From positions 1 to 59,664 of the forward strand of contig JAHEZH010000010.1 in NCBI GenBank assembly GCA_023251155.1: a stretch of 59,664 nt of DNA, read 5' to 3'. This document shows, piece after piece, positions 35,785-44,722 of the stretch. The translations under genes and the position numbers were made by a program. This stretch comes from Flammeovirgaceae bacterium (GTDB lineage Bacteria; Bacteroidota; Bacteroidia; Cytophagales; Cyclobacteriaceae). Positions within the stretch are counted from its first letter, which is position 1. Each line of letters begins with the position of its first letter. Below the pieces are notes generated by a model that was given only the letters and a program-made list of their open reading frames with translations, did no database searches and was not told the DNA's origin.

Positions 35785-36774
35785 TTGAAGAAACAGGTCG
35801 TCATTGTTTTTTGTACTCTATTATCCGTTGCTGGCATGGCAACCGGTAGCGATACTACTGTTTATTACCAGGCCTACAATCACCAGATTACAGGGCGTTT
35901 TTTTGTGTCGAATAAGTACACCAATTTCCGTCTGCGCGGAGACGGGTATTCCTTGTTTTACCGACCTACCACTTCGTATAATCTGGGTGTAGGGTTCACA
36001 CACGAATGGCTCACACTCAACGTAGGCTATGGCTTTGGTTTTGTCAACCCGAACGTGGACAAGAAAGGAACGCGTTCTATCGACTTGCAATTTCATCCTT
36101 ACGGAAGAAAAATCGCCATTGATGTATTGGGTCAGTTTTATAAAGGCTACCAGAGTTCAGCTCCGTATGATCAGTTGCGCACCGATATACGGGTGAATGC
36201 TGTAGGTGCCACCATTCAGTACATTTTCAATTATAATAAGTTCTCTTATCGCGCAGCGTTTCTGCAAAGTGAATGGCAAAAGCGCTCGGCAGGAACATGG
36301 CTGGCCGGGTTTGAAGTGTATGCCGGGGCGGTACGGGCAGATAGCTCGTTAATACCTGATCAGGAGTTTCTCCGCCAGAAGTTAATGGAATCTAAATTTG
36401 TCGAGTTTGGACCGAGTGTGGGCTATGCCTATACGTATGTTTATCGCGAGCATTACTTTGTTACCGGTTCGGCATCGGTAAGTCTGGATGTTGGTTTCAA
36501 TACCACACTGGCCGAGGATAAGGGCAAGGATAAAGAAGCAGGCTTTAGCCCGAATACCTTGCTTAAATTTTTTGGAGGCTACAATTCATCCAAGTGGGCC
36601 ATTACCGCCATCTATCTGTACAATACACTGAACCTGGTTCCCAACGAACAATCGCAAAAGATTTCCATGAGCACAGGAAATTTCCGTATCCATTTTGCAT
36701 ATCGCTTCAAGCCAAGCAAAAAAACACGCAGGCTGTTAAAACCATTGGACGATATCAAGAAGATTGACGGTTAA
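35785..36774 (+). CDS. DUF4421 family outer-membrane protein
   Basis: There is no in-frame ATG at the N-terminus; I use the TTG at 35785, which gives a signal peptide (KKQVVIVFCTLLSVAGMA). A TTG at 35770 is the alternative. The 329-residue protein follows the DUF4421 pattern, with alternating strands (FRLRGDGYSLFYRPTTSYNLGVGFTHEWLTLNVGYGF is the hallmark segment), and is likely an outer-membrane barrel. Function is unknown. Confidence 0.8.
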   Translation: MKKQVVIVFCTLLSVAGMATGSDTTVYYQAYNHQITGRFFVSNKYTNFRLRGDGYSLFYRPTTSYNLGVGFTHEWLTLNVGYGFGFVNPNVDKKGTRSIDLQFHPYGRKIAIDVLGQFYKGYQSSAPYDQLRTDIRVNAVGATIQYIFNYNKFSYRAAFLQSEWQKRSAGTWLAGFEVYAGAVRADSSLIPDQEFLRQKLMESKFVEFGPSVGYAYTYVYREHYFVTGSASVSLDVGFNTTLAEDKGKDKEAGFSPNTLLKFFGGYNSSKWAITAIYLYNTLNLVPNEQSQKISMSTGNFRIHFAYRFKPSKKTRRLLKPLDDIKKIDG

Positions 36775-36831
36775 CCCTTCTCCTTACAATATTTGTGTTT
36801 CGGGTCCGTCTTTACGTATCAGAATTCATTC

Positions 36832-37944
36832 ATGAAACTACTCCAACGCATCATGCTCATTTTTGTCATTGTGGTCGCTGTGCTATGCATAGGCACTTTC
36901 CTGTTTCTGCAACAGCCGGTTTTTGGAAAAGATCCGGCCGGTACGCGCCTGGAGCGAATCAAAAAGTCTTCGCATTATAAAGACGGAAGTTTTCAGAACG
37001 CCCACGATACCCCCATGCTTTCGCCGGATGCTTCCTATCCGAAAATGATGTATAATTTTTTCTTTGGTAAGTCGAAAAATGCCGAGCCCGATATCCGTAT
37101 TCCTTCGGTACAAACGGACTTGAAGGCATTGAAAGAAGCCACGCCCAGTATTGTTTGGTTTGGTCATTCCGCTTACCTGATCAAAATCAACGGGAAAAAC
37201 TTTTTGATGGATCCGGTATTGAGTGGAAATGCATCACCCGTTTCGTTTGTAGGTAAAAGTTATCCGGGAGCTGATGTGTACACGACCGACGATTTTCCCG
37301 AACTGGATGGCGTTATCATTTCGCACGATCATTATGATCACCTCGACTATAAAACGATTTTGAAACTGAAGAATAAAACCAAACATTTCTATACCGCATT
37401 GGGCGTAGGAGCTCACCTCGTGCATTGGGGTATTGAGGAGGAAAGAATTACGGAATTTGATTGGTGGGAAGATATGGATCTGGGTGATCGCATGAAGATA
37501 ACGGCTACACCGGCACGTCACTTTTCAGGCCGCGGGTTAGGGCGGGGTAAGAGCTTTTGGGCATCGTATGTTATTCAGTCACCCACTCATCGTATTTACC
37601 TGGGTGGTGATTCCGGTTACGATGATCACTTTAAAGCGATTGGTGACAAGTACGGACCATTTGATATTGCGTTTTTGGAATGCGGTCAGTACAATGAGCA
37701 ATGGCCCTTCATACACATGATGCCTGAGCAAACGGTGCAGGCCAGTATCGACCTGAAAGCAAAAGTATTGATGCCGGTGCACTGGGGAAAATTCACGCTG
37801 GCCGTACATCCCTGGAACGAACCGATCGAGCGTGCTACCCAAGCCGCGGATAGCCTGAATGTGAAACTCACCACGCCTAAAGTGGGAGAGCCCATCATTC
37901 TAGATAAGTCATATCCTTCTGAAAAATGGTGGAGGAAAAAGTAA
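36832..37944 (+). CDS. Membrane-anchored metallo-beta-lactamase-fold hydrolase (NAPE-PLD/UlaG-like)
   Basis: The start at 36832 gives an N-terminal anchor (about residues 5-24). The 370-residue protein has VWFGHSAYLIKINGKNFLMDP and the metal-binding SHDHYDHLD motif, then a conserved TPARHFSGRG with a further His, LGGDSGYDDHF with the bridging Asp, and a final MPVHWGKF His. This pattern is shared by NAPE-phospholipase D-like and UlaG-like enzymes. A periplasmic-facing location is inferred. Substrate is unknown, perhaps a phospholipid or lactone. Confidence 0.92.
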   Translation: MKLLQRIMLIFVIVVAVLCIGTFLFLQQPVFGKDPAGTRLERIKKSSHYKDGSFQNAHDTPMLSPDASYPKMMYNFFFGKSKNAEPDIRIPSVQTDLKALKEATPSIVWFGHSAYLIKINGKNFLMDPVLSGNASPVSFVGKSYPGADVYTTDDFPELDGVIISHDHYDHLDYKTILKLKNKTKHFYTALGVGAHLVHWGIEEERITEFDWWEDMDLGDRMKITATPARHFSGRGLGRGKSFWASYVIQSPTHRIYLGGDSGYDDHFKAIGDKYGPFDIAFLECGQYNEQWPFIHMMPEQTVQASIDLKAKVLMPVHWGKFTLAVHPWNEPIERATQAADSLNVKLTTPKVGEPIILDKSYPSEKWWRKK

Positions 37945-38046
37945 TGAAGAGCTAACTGTTAATAGTTAATAGTCGTGCTGCCGGCTGGAAAATTTATTCA
38001 GGAACGGTCATTACCTTTTAACAATTAACGATCTTTACGCTCCGTT

Positions 38047-38544
38047 ATGGAAAAGATTCGTGTATTATTCGTTTGCCTTGGCAACATCTGCCGGTCGCCT
38101 TTAGCAGAAGCTATTTTTAAACATAAGATAAAAGAGCGCAACGTGGAGCACTTGTTTGAAGTGCATTCCTGTGGCACGGCCAACTACCATATTGGCGATA
38201 GTCCTGATAGCCGCACCATTGCCAACGCAAAAAGGAACGGGGTAGAGATAGATCATGCGGGCCGGCAGTTGTGCGTAGCGGATTTCGATAGCTATGATTA
38301 CATTTTTGTCATGGATCAAAGCAACAGGAAAAATGCATTGCGGCTAACGGCTAATGCTATCCATCACACGAAAGTGATCATGATGCGCGAGTTCGATACC
38401 ATCGGTAAGGGAGAAGATGTTCCTGATCCGTACTATGGAACGGAGAAGGATTTCCAGGAGGTATTTGATATACTCAATCGAAGCACCGAGAACCTGTTGC
38501 TTGATTTTTTGAAAAGAGAAAAACAGAACGGATTTAGTTTTTAA
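38047..38544 (+). CDS. Low-molecular-weight protein-tyrosine phosphatase
   Basis: A 165-residue LMW-PTP with the catalytic P-loop VCLGNICRSP (C10 and R16) and the general acid in DVPDPYYG. Family members act in the cytosol on phosphotyrosine, often on tyrosine kinases controlling polysaccharide export, or on arginine phosphate. No kinase gene is adjacent. Its last 11 bases overlap the end of the convergent aspartate kinase gene. Confidence 0.96.
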   Translation: MEKIRVLFVCLGNICRSPLAEAIFKHKIKERNVEHLFEVHSCGTANYHIGDSPDSRTIANAKRNGVEIDHAGRQLCVADFDSYDYIFVMDQSNRKNALRLTANAIHHTKVIMMREFDTIGKGEDVPDPYYGTEKDFQEVFDILNRSTENLLLDFLKREKQNGFSF

Positions 38545-39799
38545 GAAGTACTTGCAGTGTTGATCGGGAAGACTGTTCCAGGATCACTCCTTTTTTTGAT
38601 CGGTACTCGTTGAATGTTTTCTGATCGTAGTTCTTGATCGTAATCAGGGTAAGGCCGGTATTGTAATACACTTCAAAATGCTTGCTCAGTTCACCTATCA
38701 GCGGCATTACTTTGTTATCACGAAAATCAACACAGAAAGAAAAAGAGATGGCCGAGTTCTGCATGACGTTGATATGCACACCATGTCCGGCCACTAATTG
38801 AAAGACCACCTGTAGTTGTTCTTCGCTGAAGAACGTATAGTCAGTGACTTTGCAGGAGATCAAACACTGATTATCCTTAAACACAATCAGAGGAGGAAGC
38901 TGGAATACCGAGCACTCATGAATTTTAGTCCCGGGCAGCGAAGGGTCATCAAAATTTTTAACCAATAGTGGAATGTTTTTATTGGCTAATGGTTTTATTG
39001 TTTTGGGATGAATGACGGATGCACCATAGTACGTCATCTCTGCTGCTTCTTTGAAAGGCAATTCGTCAAACACAACGGCACCGGATAATCGTTTCGGGTC
39101 AGCGTTCATTACTCCGGGCACATCTTTCCAGATGGTAACGGATTGTGCATGGAGGCACGAGGCAAAAATAGCGGCACTGAAGTCAGAACCATCGCGCCCC
39201 AGCGTTACGGTTTTGTGATTGCTGTCGCTACCTAAAAATCCTTGAGTGATCATCACATGGTCATTCAAGGCAAAAAGAAGCGGTTGACAATTCTTTTCGG
39301 TTTCTTCCCATCGGATTTTCCCTTCGCGCCACGAAGAGTCAGTGCTCACCACTTTTCGTGCATCAACCCAAACGGTGGGAATACTATTCTTGATTAAGAA
39401 GGCCGCCAGTATTTGGGTAGATAAAATTTCTCCGAACGACACGACCTGGTCGTACACTTCATCGTACTCGCCGGGTTGGAATAACTGTTTCTCCAGCTCT
39501 GTATAAGTGAATTCTATTTTATCGAACAGGTCATCTCCCTTTTCAAAGAGTTCAGATAAAACATCATCATGGTATTTTTTGATGAACGCTAATTCTTTCC
39601 GGTAATCACTACCCGATCGGTAATCATTCACTAACCGCTCCAATGCATTGGTCATTTTGCCCATAGCAGAAACCACTACTAAAAGAGGAGTAGTCCGTTG
39701 TGAGCGAATCAGCTCCGTCACATTGCGGATCGAAGCGGCATTCTGCACCGATGCACCGCCAAACTTGAATACCCTGATAGTTGACTTTGACATATTCAA
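38534..39799 (-). CDS. Aspartate kinase
   Basis: A 421-residue monofunctional aspartokinase that phosphorylates aspartate at the start of lysine, threonine and methionine synthesis. It has the substrate loop FKFGGASV (usual KFGGTSV with Ala for Thr), VSAMGKMT, LGRDGSDFSAA and two C-terminal ACT-like regions (about 310-421), suggesting allosteric control. Homoserine dehydrogenase is not fused. Its end overlaps the phosphatase gene by 11 bases. The allele type cannot be assigned to one of the E. coli isozymes. Confidence 0.95.
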   Translation of the reverse strand: MNMSKSTIRVFKFGGASVQNAASIRNVTELIRSQRTTPLLVVVSAMGKMTNALERLVNDYRSGSDYRKELAFIKKYHDDVLSELFEKGDDLFDKIEFTYTELEKQLFQPGEYDEVYDQVVSFGEILSTQILAAFLIKNSIPTVWVDARKVVSTDSSWREGKIRWEETEKNCQPLLFALNDHVMITQGFLGSDSNHKTVTLGRDGSDFSAAIFASCLHAQSVTIWKDVPGVMNADPKRLSGAVVFDELPFKEAAEMTYYGASVIHPKTIKPLANKNIPLLVKNFDDPSLPGTKIHECSVFQLPPLIVFKDNQCLISCKVTDYTFFSEEQLQVVFQLVAGHGVHINVMQNSAISFSFCVDFRDNKVMPLIGELSKHFEVYYNTGLTLITIKNYDQKTFNEYRSKKGVILEQSSRSTLQVLLKN

Positions 39800-39856
39800 T
39801 CGATCAGGATAACGGATAGGTGATTTCCTGAAAAATAGAAAACACTATTCTATGGA

Positions 39857-40276
39857 TTAAGCTTTCTTTTCTTCTTCGGTTGTTTCGAATATTTCAGGAG
39901 CATATTTCTGAAGCTGGCCATACCACTTCACCAGTTTCTTCAAATCAGAAACATATACACGGGCTTCATCAAATTCAGGGACTACCGATTTCATAAAAGC
40001 TTTCAGTTCCGAATTATCCGAGTTGGCATCTACGCCCAGATCGTTACCATATTCCTTATTGATTTTTTTAAGCACTTCTTCCAAAGGCACAGTGCCTTCT
40101 TTGGTGGTGGTATAAATCGAAATTTCGTGAAGCAATGATATACGGCTGCTTGCCGAAGCAACGAGCTTGGTCTTTGCCTCGTCCAGTGACTCCAGCACCA
40201 CTCCTGATTTGGTAGGAGCCAATACTTTAAACAAACTTCCTTTTCCCGATAAAGAGGCAATTTCAGATAACTTCAT
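39857..40276 (-). CDS. DUF5606 family protein
   Basis: A 139-residue cytosolic protein. I prefer the ATG at 40276 (MKLSEIASLSGKGSLFKVL), which matches the family start; an ATG two codons upstream is also possible. The N-terminal half is a small beta barrel-like domain with VVLESLDEAKTKLVASASSRISLLHEISIYT; the second half is helical and charged. This family is Bacteroidota-specific and has no known function. It lies between aspartate kinase and engB and is probably co-transcribed with engB. Confidence 0.85.
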   Translation of the reverse strand: MKLSEIASLSGKGSLFKVLAPTKSGVVLESLDEAKTKLVASASSRISLLHEISIYTTTKEGTVPLEEVLKKINKEYGNDLGVDANSDNSELKAFMKSVVPEFDEARVYVSDLKKLVKWYGQLQKYAPEIFETTEEEKKA

Positions 40277-40316
40277 GATCACGTATTGAATTTAAGGACT
40301 GCAAAACTATAAAATT

Positions 40317-40916
40317 TCAACCTCCGGTTTTAATGGCGTTTTCAATAAAGTCCAAAACTTCATCGCGGCCTGTTTTCTTTTCGGCAGAGGTGGTGATGAA
40401 GGGAGGCATTTCTTCCCAGGTTTTTAGCAAAGTCTGTTTGTATTTGATCTGGGAGGCCGCCAGTTGTCCCCTTTTTGGCTTATCACTTTTTGTGAAAATG
40501 AGGGCAAAGGGCAGGTTTCGTTCTCCCATCCACTGAATAAAATCAAGATCTATTTTCTGAGGCTCTAGCCGGGAATCGAGCAGGATGAAGGTGCAATAAA
40601 GGTTTTCTCTCTTTTGCAGGTAATTTTCAATCATACCGCCCCAGCTTTCTCTCGAAGTTTTACTTACCCCGGCAAAACCATATCCCGGCAGATCCACCAG
40701 GTACCAGGCGGCATTGATCAGATAATGATTAATCGTCTGAGTCTTACCGGGTTTACCCGATGTTTTGGCCAGGTTCTTATTGTTTACCAGCATATTAATA
40801 AGGGATGACTTGCCCACATTAGACCGGCCAATAAAGGCAAATTCCGGCTTATTCGGCGGGGGGCAATGCGCCAGTTTCGTGTTGCTGATGGTAAATTCTG
40901 CTGAACGGATGATCAT
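40317..40916 (-). CDS. engB: Ribosome biogenesis GTPase EngB (YihA/YsxC)
   Basis: A 199-residue TrmE-Era-EngA-EngB-Septin GTPase. The G motifs are G1 GRSNVGKSS, the G2 region [13 protein letters not shown]3 DLPGYG and G4 TKSDK. EngB acts in large ribosomal-subunit assembly in the cytosol and is usually essential. It is followed on the same strand by the DUF5606 gene after 40 bases. Confidence 0.97.
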   Translation of the reverse strand: MIIRSAEFTISNTKLAHCPPPNKPEFAFIGRSNVGKSSLINMLVNNKNLAKTSGKPGKTQTINHYLINAAWYLVDLPGYGFAGVSKTSRESWGGMIENYLQKRENLYCTFILLDSRLEPQKIDLDFIQWMGERNLPFALIFTKSDKPKRGQLAASQIKYKQTLLKTWEEMPPFITTSAEKKTGRDEVLDFIENAIKTGG

Positions 40917-41085
40917 TGAAACGACTTAAAGTATTAATTTAACAGCAAAATACTAAGAATGTAATGTACGCGTACTTTACGACTCAAGATAATGCCTTTG
41001 CTTATTGTTAGATTTTGTTAAATTGCCTGTCTTGAATTGATTGAAAGTTATAAACGAACACGTAAGTATAAACCTATTTTTTGCG

Positions 41086-43215
41086 ATGCGCAGTATCAAG
41101 CGAATACTGATTTTTTTAGCGGTCTTCATTATTGCACCTCAATTCCTGTTTGCCCAGCAAACGCAGGATAAGGAGCAATCAAAGCTATACCAGGAACAGG
41201 CACAGTTGATGATTGAAGGATCATTGGCCTTTGATGATATACGTGGCGTTATGGTCCTTGCGGCAGATGCGGATACGACCAACATCAAAGCCAACTTTGA
41301 TGCTGGTGAACTACATTTAAAAACGATAGGTAAGGACCTTGCTAAAAAGTATTTTTTAAGAATTTACAGACAAGACCCGGATTACCGTTTTGATCTGGAA
41401 TATTTTATTGGAAGAAGTTATCAGTACGGATTAGCTTTTGATAAGGCGCTTAATTTTTATACGCTTTATAAAGATAAGTTGACAAAAAAACCGAATTACG
41501 CAGGTAAGGATAAAGTCGACATGAAAGAAGTGGACCGCAGAATTCTTGAATGCCAGAATGGAAAGGAATTTGTTGCCAACCCGAAGAATTTCTCCATTGT
41601 AAATATTGGTCGTGAAATCAATTCCGAATTTGACGACTATGGTCCTGTATTAAATGAAAGCGAAACCGAAATGGTATTCACCACGCGCAGACGCGATGGC
41701 AACTTGAATGAAAACGTGGCCATTGACAACGTTCCGTTTGAAGATATGTTTATGTCAAACAAGTCAGGAGGAACATGGGCAAGAGCGAAGAACATGGGTA
41801 CGATTGTGAATACCCCCACTAATGAGTCAAGCCTTGCCTTATCTGCCGATGGTAAAACACTTTTCATTTATAGAGATGAAGGATTGGGTGATATTTATTT
41901 CAGCGAAAAAGCAGATGATGGTACGTGGAGTTCACCGGAAGCATTGCCCGGAGTCATCAACTCTTCTTACCGCGAAGCATCCATCTCGATTACGAAAGAC
42001 GAAGATGTCCTTTATTTCTCCAGTACACGCCCTGGTGGTTACGGGGGATCTGATATCTACATGTGTACCAAGGACAGCAAAGGAGAATGGAGCCGTGTGA
42101 AAAACCTGGGTCCGGGTATTAACACGGAGTATGATGAGGATGGTCCTTTCATTTTCTATGACAGCAAAACACTGTATTTCAGCTCTACCGGAAGAAAAGG
42201 AATGGGTGGATACGATATTTTTAAATCCACGCTTATCAATGCCGATAAAAGTGAATGGAGTGAACCGGAGAACCTCGGGTTCCCCATCAATACTCCTGAT
42301 GACGATGTTTTCTATGTAAGCACCAAAGATGGTGTAAGAGGCTATTATGCATCTGTTCGTGATGATGGTATGGGCTATCTCGATATTTACATGATCACCG
42401 TGCCTGAAGAGAAGAAAGAAGAGCCGGTAGTGGCCAAAAACACAGATCCGGTTAAGGAAGAACCGAAGAAGGAAGAGCCGGTGAAAGAAGAGCCTAAGCA
42501 GGTAGAAACAGTGGCTAAGGAAGAACCTAAGAAAGAAGAACCCCGGAAAGAAGAACCAGTTAAAGAAGTTCCTAAAAAAGCAACCACTCAGCCGCTTACA
42601 TATATTGTTTCCGTGGTCGATGCAACGACCAAATCCGCATTGGATGCAACCGTGAAATTGCAGGGACTGAAAGACAATGTAGTCGTGGGGGTTATTCCGC
42701 AGGGAGCGGGCGTATTCCAGTTTACTATCACCTCGGCCACTGCAAAAGACTATCGTCTCTCGGTAGAGCGGGAAGGCTACGTGTTTCAGAACTTGTCTGT
42801 TCGCATAGAAGGTAAACAGAAAGAAGCGAAGACCGTGAATAAAACCGTAGAGATGCGTAAGCTGATGGTGGGTGTATCTTCCATACTTCGCAATCTCTAT
42901 TTTGATTTTGGGAAGGCTACATTTAAAGATGAATCATACAATGAATTGAATAAACTGGTGACCATGATGCAGCAGAATAGCGGTCTGAATGTGGAGATTT
43001 CAGGGCATACCGATGCAGTCGGGTCTAACGCATTCAACAAGCAGCTTTCGCAGCTGCGTGCCAATGCCGTGAAAAACTATGTGGTGGGTAAAGGCATTGA
43101 TGTGAGAAGAATTACGGCAGTAGGCTATGGAGAAGAGAAGCCCCTGGCCAGCAATGATGATGAAGAAGAAGGCCGTGAGTTCAACCGCAGAGTGGAGTTT
43201 AAGGTATTGAAATAA
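41086..43215 (+). CDS. OmpA-family protein with TPR, PD40 propeller and regulatory-like domain (PorE-like)
   Basis: The start at 41086 gives a signal peptide (SIKRILIFLAVFIIAPQFLFA); the TTG upstream at 41041 lacks one. The 709-residue protein has an N-terminal TPR-like helical region, a PD40/WD40-like propeller (motifs such as DDYGPVLNESETEMVFTTRR, ALSADGKTLFIYRD and YFSSTRPGGYGGSDIY), a KEEP-rich linker (about 455-515), a carboxypeptidase-regulatory-like domain, and an OmpA peptidoglycan-binding domain (VEISGHTDAVGSNAFNKQLS, AVGYGEEKPLA). This domain order matches PorE of the type IX secretion system, and porT lies nearby. Several paralogues of such proteins exist per genome, so identity with PorE is not proven. 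Confidence 0.9.
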   Translation: MRSIKRILIFLAVFIIAPQFLFAQQTQDKEQSKLYQEQAQLMIEGSLAFDDIRGVMVLAADADTTNIKANFDAGELHLKTIGKDLAKKYFLRIYRQDPDYRFDLEYFIGRSYQYGLAFDKALNFYTLYKDKLTKKPNYAGKDKVDMKEVDRRILECQNGKEFVANPKNFSIVNIGREINSEFDDYGPVLNESETEMVFTTRRRDGNLNENVAIDNVPFEDMFMSNKSGGTWARAKNMGTIVNTPTNESSLALSADGKTLFIYRDEGLGDIYFSEKADDGTWSSPEALPGVINSSYREASISITKDEDVLYFSSTRPGGYGGSDIYMCTKDSKGEWSRVKNLGPGINTEYDEDGPFIFYDSKTLYFSSTGRKGMGGYDIFKSTLINADKSEWSEPENLGFPINTPDDDVFYVSTKDGVRGYYASVRDDGMGYLDIYMITVPEEKKEEPVVAKNTDPVKEEPKKEEPVKEEPKQVETVAKEEPKKEEPRKEEPVKEVPKKATTQPLTYIVSVVDATTKSALDATVKLQGLKDNVVVGVIPQGAGVFQFTITSATAKDYRLSVEREGYVFQNLSVRIEGKQKEAKTVNKTVEMRKLMVGVSSILRNLYFDFGKATFKDESYNELNKLVTMMQQNSGLNVEISGHTDAVGSNAFNKQLSQLRANAVKNYVVGKGIDVRRITAVGYGEEKPLASNDDEEEGREFNRRVEFKVLK

Positions 43216-43257
43216 TCCATATTGTGAATCAGGTTCTTTTTAATGAATTTTGAGCAT

Positions 43258-43290
43258 GGGCCAACGGATGTTCATCGTTGGCCCTTTTCA
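43258..43290 (+). terminator. Terminator after the OmpA/PD40 gene
   Basis: GGGCCAACG (43258-43266) pairs perfectly with CGTTGGCCC (43276-43284), followed by TTTT. It lies 42 bases after the OmpA stop and argues against the longer ubiE start at 43243, which would begin inside it. Confidence 0.88.
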
Positions 43291-43299
43291 TTTGATAAC

Positions 43300-44019
43300 A
43301 TGGTAGTACCGTATAAAAAAGAGCAGACAGGCAAGAAGGAGCAGGTAGCCCATATGTTTAACAGCATCAGCGGCCGGTATGACTTTCTCAACCATTTTCT
43401 GAGTCTGGGCATCGATATCGCCTGGCGCAAAAAAGCGATTAAACTACTAAAGCCCATCAATCCGAAGCTGATTTTGGATGTGGCTACCGGTACAGGTGAT
43501 TTTGCCATAGAGGCATTAAGCCTGCATCCGGATAAAGTAATTGGTATCGATATCTCCGATGGGATGCTGGATGTGGGGAGAAAGAAGATGATCGAGAGAA
43601 AATTCGACCATAAAATAGAGCTGATAAACGGAGATTCGGAAAACCTTCCTTTCGAGGAAAATAAGTTTGATGCACTCATCGTTGCATTTGGTGTACGGAA
43701 TTTTGAGAACCTGGAAAAAGGACTGAGTGAGATGCTCCGGGTGATTAAGCCGGGGGGCAAAGTAGTTATTCTCGAATTTTCTAAGCCGGCTCGTTTTCCG
43801 TTCAAACAGTTCTATAACTTTTACTTTAAATTTATTTTACCGAAAATCGGAAGGTGGGTCTCGAACGACCAGGCAGCATACACCTATCTCCCTGAGTCGG
43901 TACAGGCTTTCCCTGACGGAGAGGATTTCGTACAGATTCTTTCCAGGTTGGGCTATAAAAACACGACATGCACGCCACTTACGTTTGGAATAAGCTCGCT
44001 CTACACCGGAACAAAATAA
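43300..44019 (+). CDS. ubiE: Demethylmenaquinone methyltransferase UbiE/MenG
   Basis: I start at the ATG at 43300, downstream of the terminator. The 239-residue SAM-dependent methyltransferase carries the family start MFNSISGRYDFLNHFLSLG, motif I ILDVATGTGDFAIEA, and AFGVRNFENLEKGLSEMLRVIKPGGKVVILEFSKP. It makes menaquinone from demethylmenaquinone, the last step for the respiratory quinone of Bacteroidota. Its 3' end overlaps the start of the porT gene by 52 bases in another frame, an arrangement that recurs in this phylum. Confidence 0.97.
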   Translation: MVVPYKKEQTGKKEQVAHMFNSISGRYDFLNHFLSLGIDIAWRKKAIKLLKPINPKLILDVATGTGDFAIEALSLHPDKVIGIDISDGMLDVGRKKMIERKFDHKIELINGDSENLPFEENKFDALIVAFGVRNFENLEKGLSEMLRVIKPGGKVVILEFSKPARFPFKQFYNFYFKFILPKIGRWVSNDQAAYTYLPESVQAFPDGEDFVQILSRLGYKNTTCTPLTFGISSLYTGTK

Positions 44020-44705
44020 TTCTGGTATTGGCTTTAGGCATCACTGCTTTTCAGGCAGAGGCTCAGCGCTATAAATATGCTACGCAGAATAACCCTAATT
44101 ATGATGAGCGAAAGATCAGTTATGGTTTTGTCATCGGGTTACATACTTCAGCGTATCAGGTAAAGTATTCCGATCAGTTTGTCACTCCAAATTTTGATAC
44201 CGTTCATTCCGTAATGGCTCCCAGCTCATTCGGTTTTTCGTTGGGATTTCTGGTTAACCTACGCCTTAATGAGGTATTGGATTTGCGCCTGATGCCCAAG
44301 GCCGGTTTCTATAATCACAAGCTCGAATACAATTACACGAATGAAGTCAAACAGGAGCAGGTGGTAGAAACTACGGTTTTGGAATTTCCCTTGCTGCTTA
44401 AATATAAATCGGCACGCAGGGGCAATGTGCGCATGTACATGCTGGGAGGGATGACTCCCGGTTTTGAATTGTCAGGAAAAAATGATGTGCAATCCGGCAC
44501 GACCAATATCGATATCAAGAGCTCCAATTTTAGTCTGGACACGGGTATCGGGTTTGATTTTTATTTTCCGCTTTTCAAGTTTTCACAGGAGATTCGTTTT
44601 TCAAAAGGGGTATCTAACATGCTGGGACCTAACCCCAGTGTTTTTAAAGATCCATTAAAGCGATTGAATACGAATACCATTTCCATCTATTTCATTTTCC
44701 AATAG
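43968..44705 (+). CDS. porT: Type IX secretion/gliding protein PorT (SprT)
   Basis: A 245-residue outer-membrane barrel protein. The signal peptide (NKIILVLALGITAFQAEA) requires a start inside ubiE, so the ATG at 43968 is the credible one. The mature part begins RYKYATQNNPNYDERKISYGFVIG and has about eight amphipathic strands, ending SIYFIFQ, as in PorT. PorT is needed for type IX secretion, and the ubiE-porT order is conserved in Bacteroidota. The family also merges with the general outer-membrane beta-barrel group, so the functional call rests partly on context. Confidence 0.82.
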   Translation: MHATYVWNKLALHRNKIILVLALGITAFQAEAQRYKYATQNNPNYDERKISYGFVIGLHTSAYQVKYSDQFVTPNFDTVHSVMAPSSFGFSLGFLVNLRLNEVLDLRLMPKAGFYNHKLEYNYTNEVKQEQVVETTVLEFPLLLKYKSARRGNVRMYMLGGMTPGFELSGKNDVQSGTTNIDIKSSNFSLDTGIGFDFYFPLFKFSQEIRFSKGVSNMLGPNPSVFKDPLKRLNTNTISIYFIFQ

Positions 44706-44722
44706 CGCAACGAAGTACCATC

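Noticed and set aside
37950-38030. GTTAAT/TTAAC-rich repeats in the gap before the phosphatase gene, with similar bases near 50703-50765
   Set aside because: The units are short and irregular, with no fixed spacing or secondary structure. They look like AT-rich intergenic drift and not an array or regulatory repeat.
42421-42590. Repetitive DNA that could be a tandem repeat or CRISPR-like array
   Set aside because: It is the coding sequence for the KEEP-rich linker of the OmpA/PD40 protein; units are short, degenerate and in frame, with no spacers.
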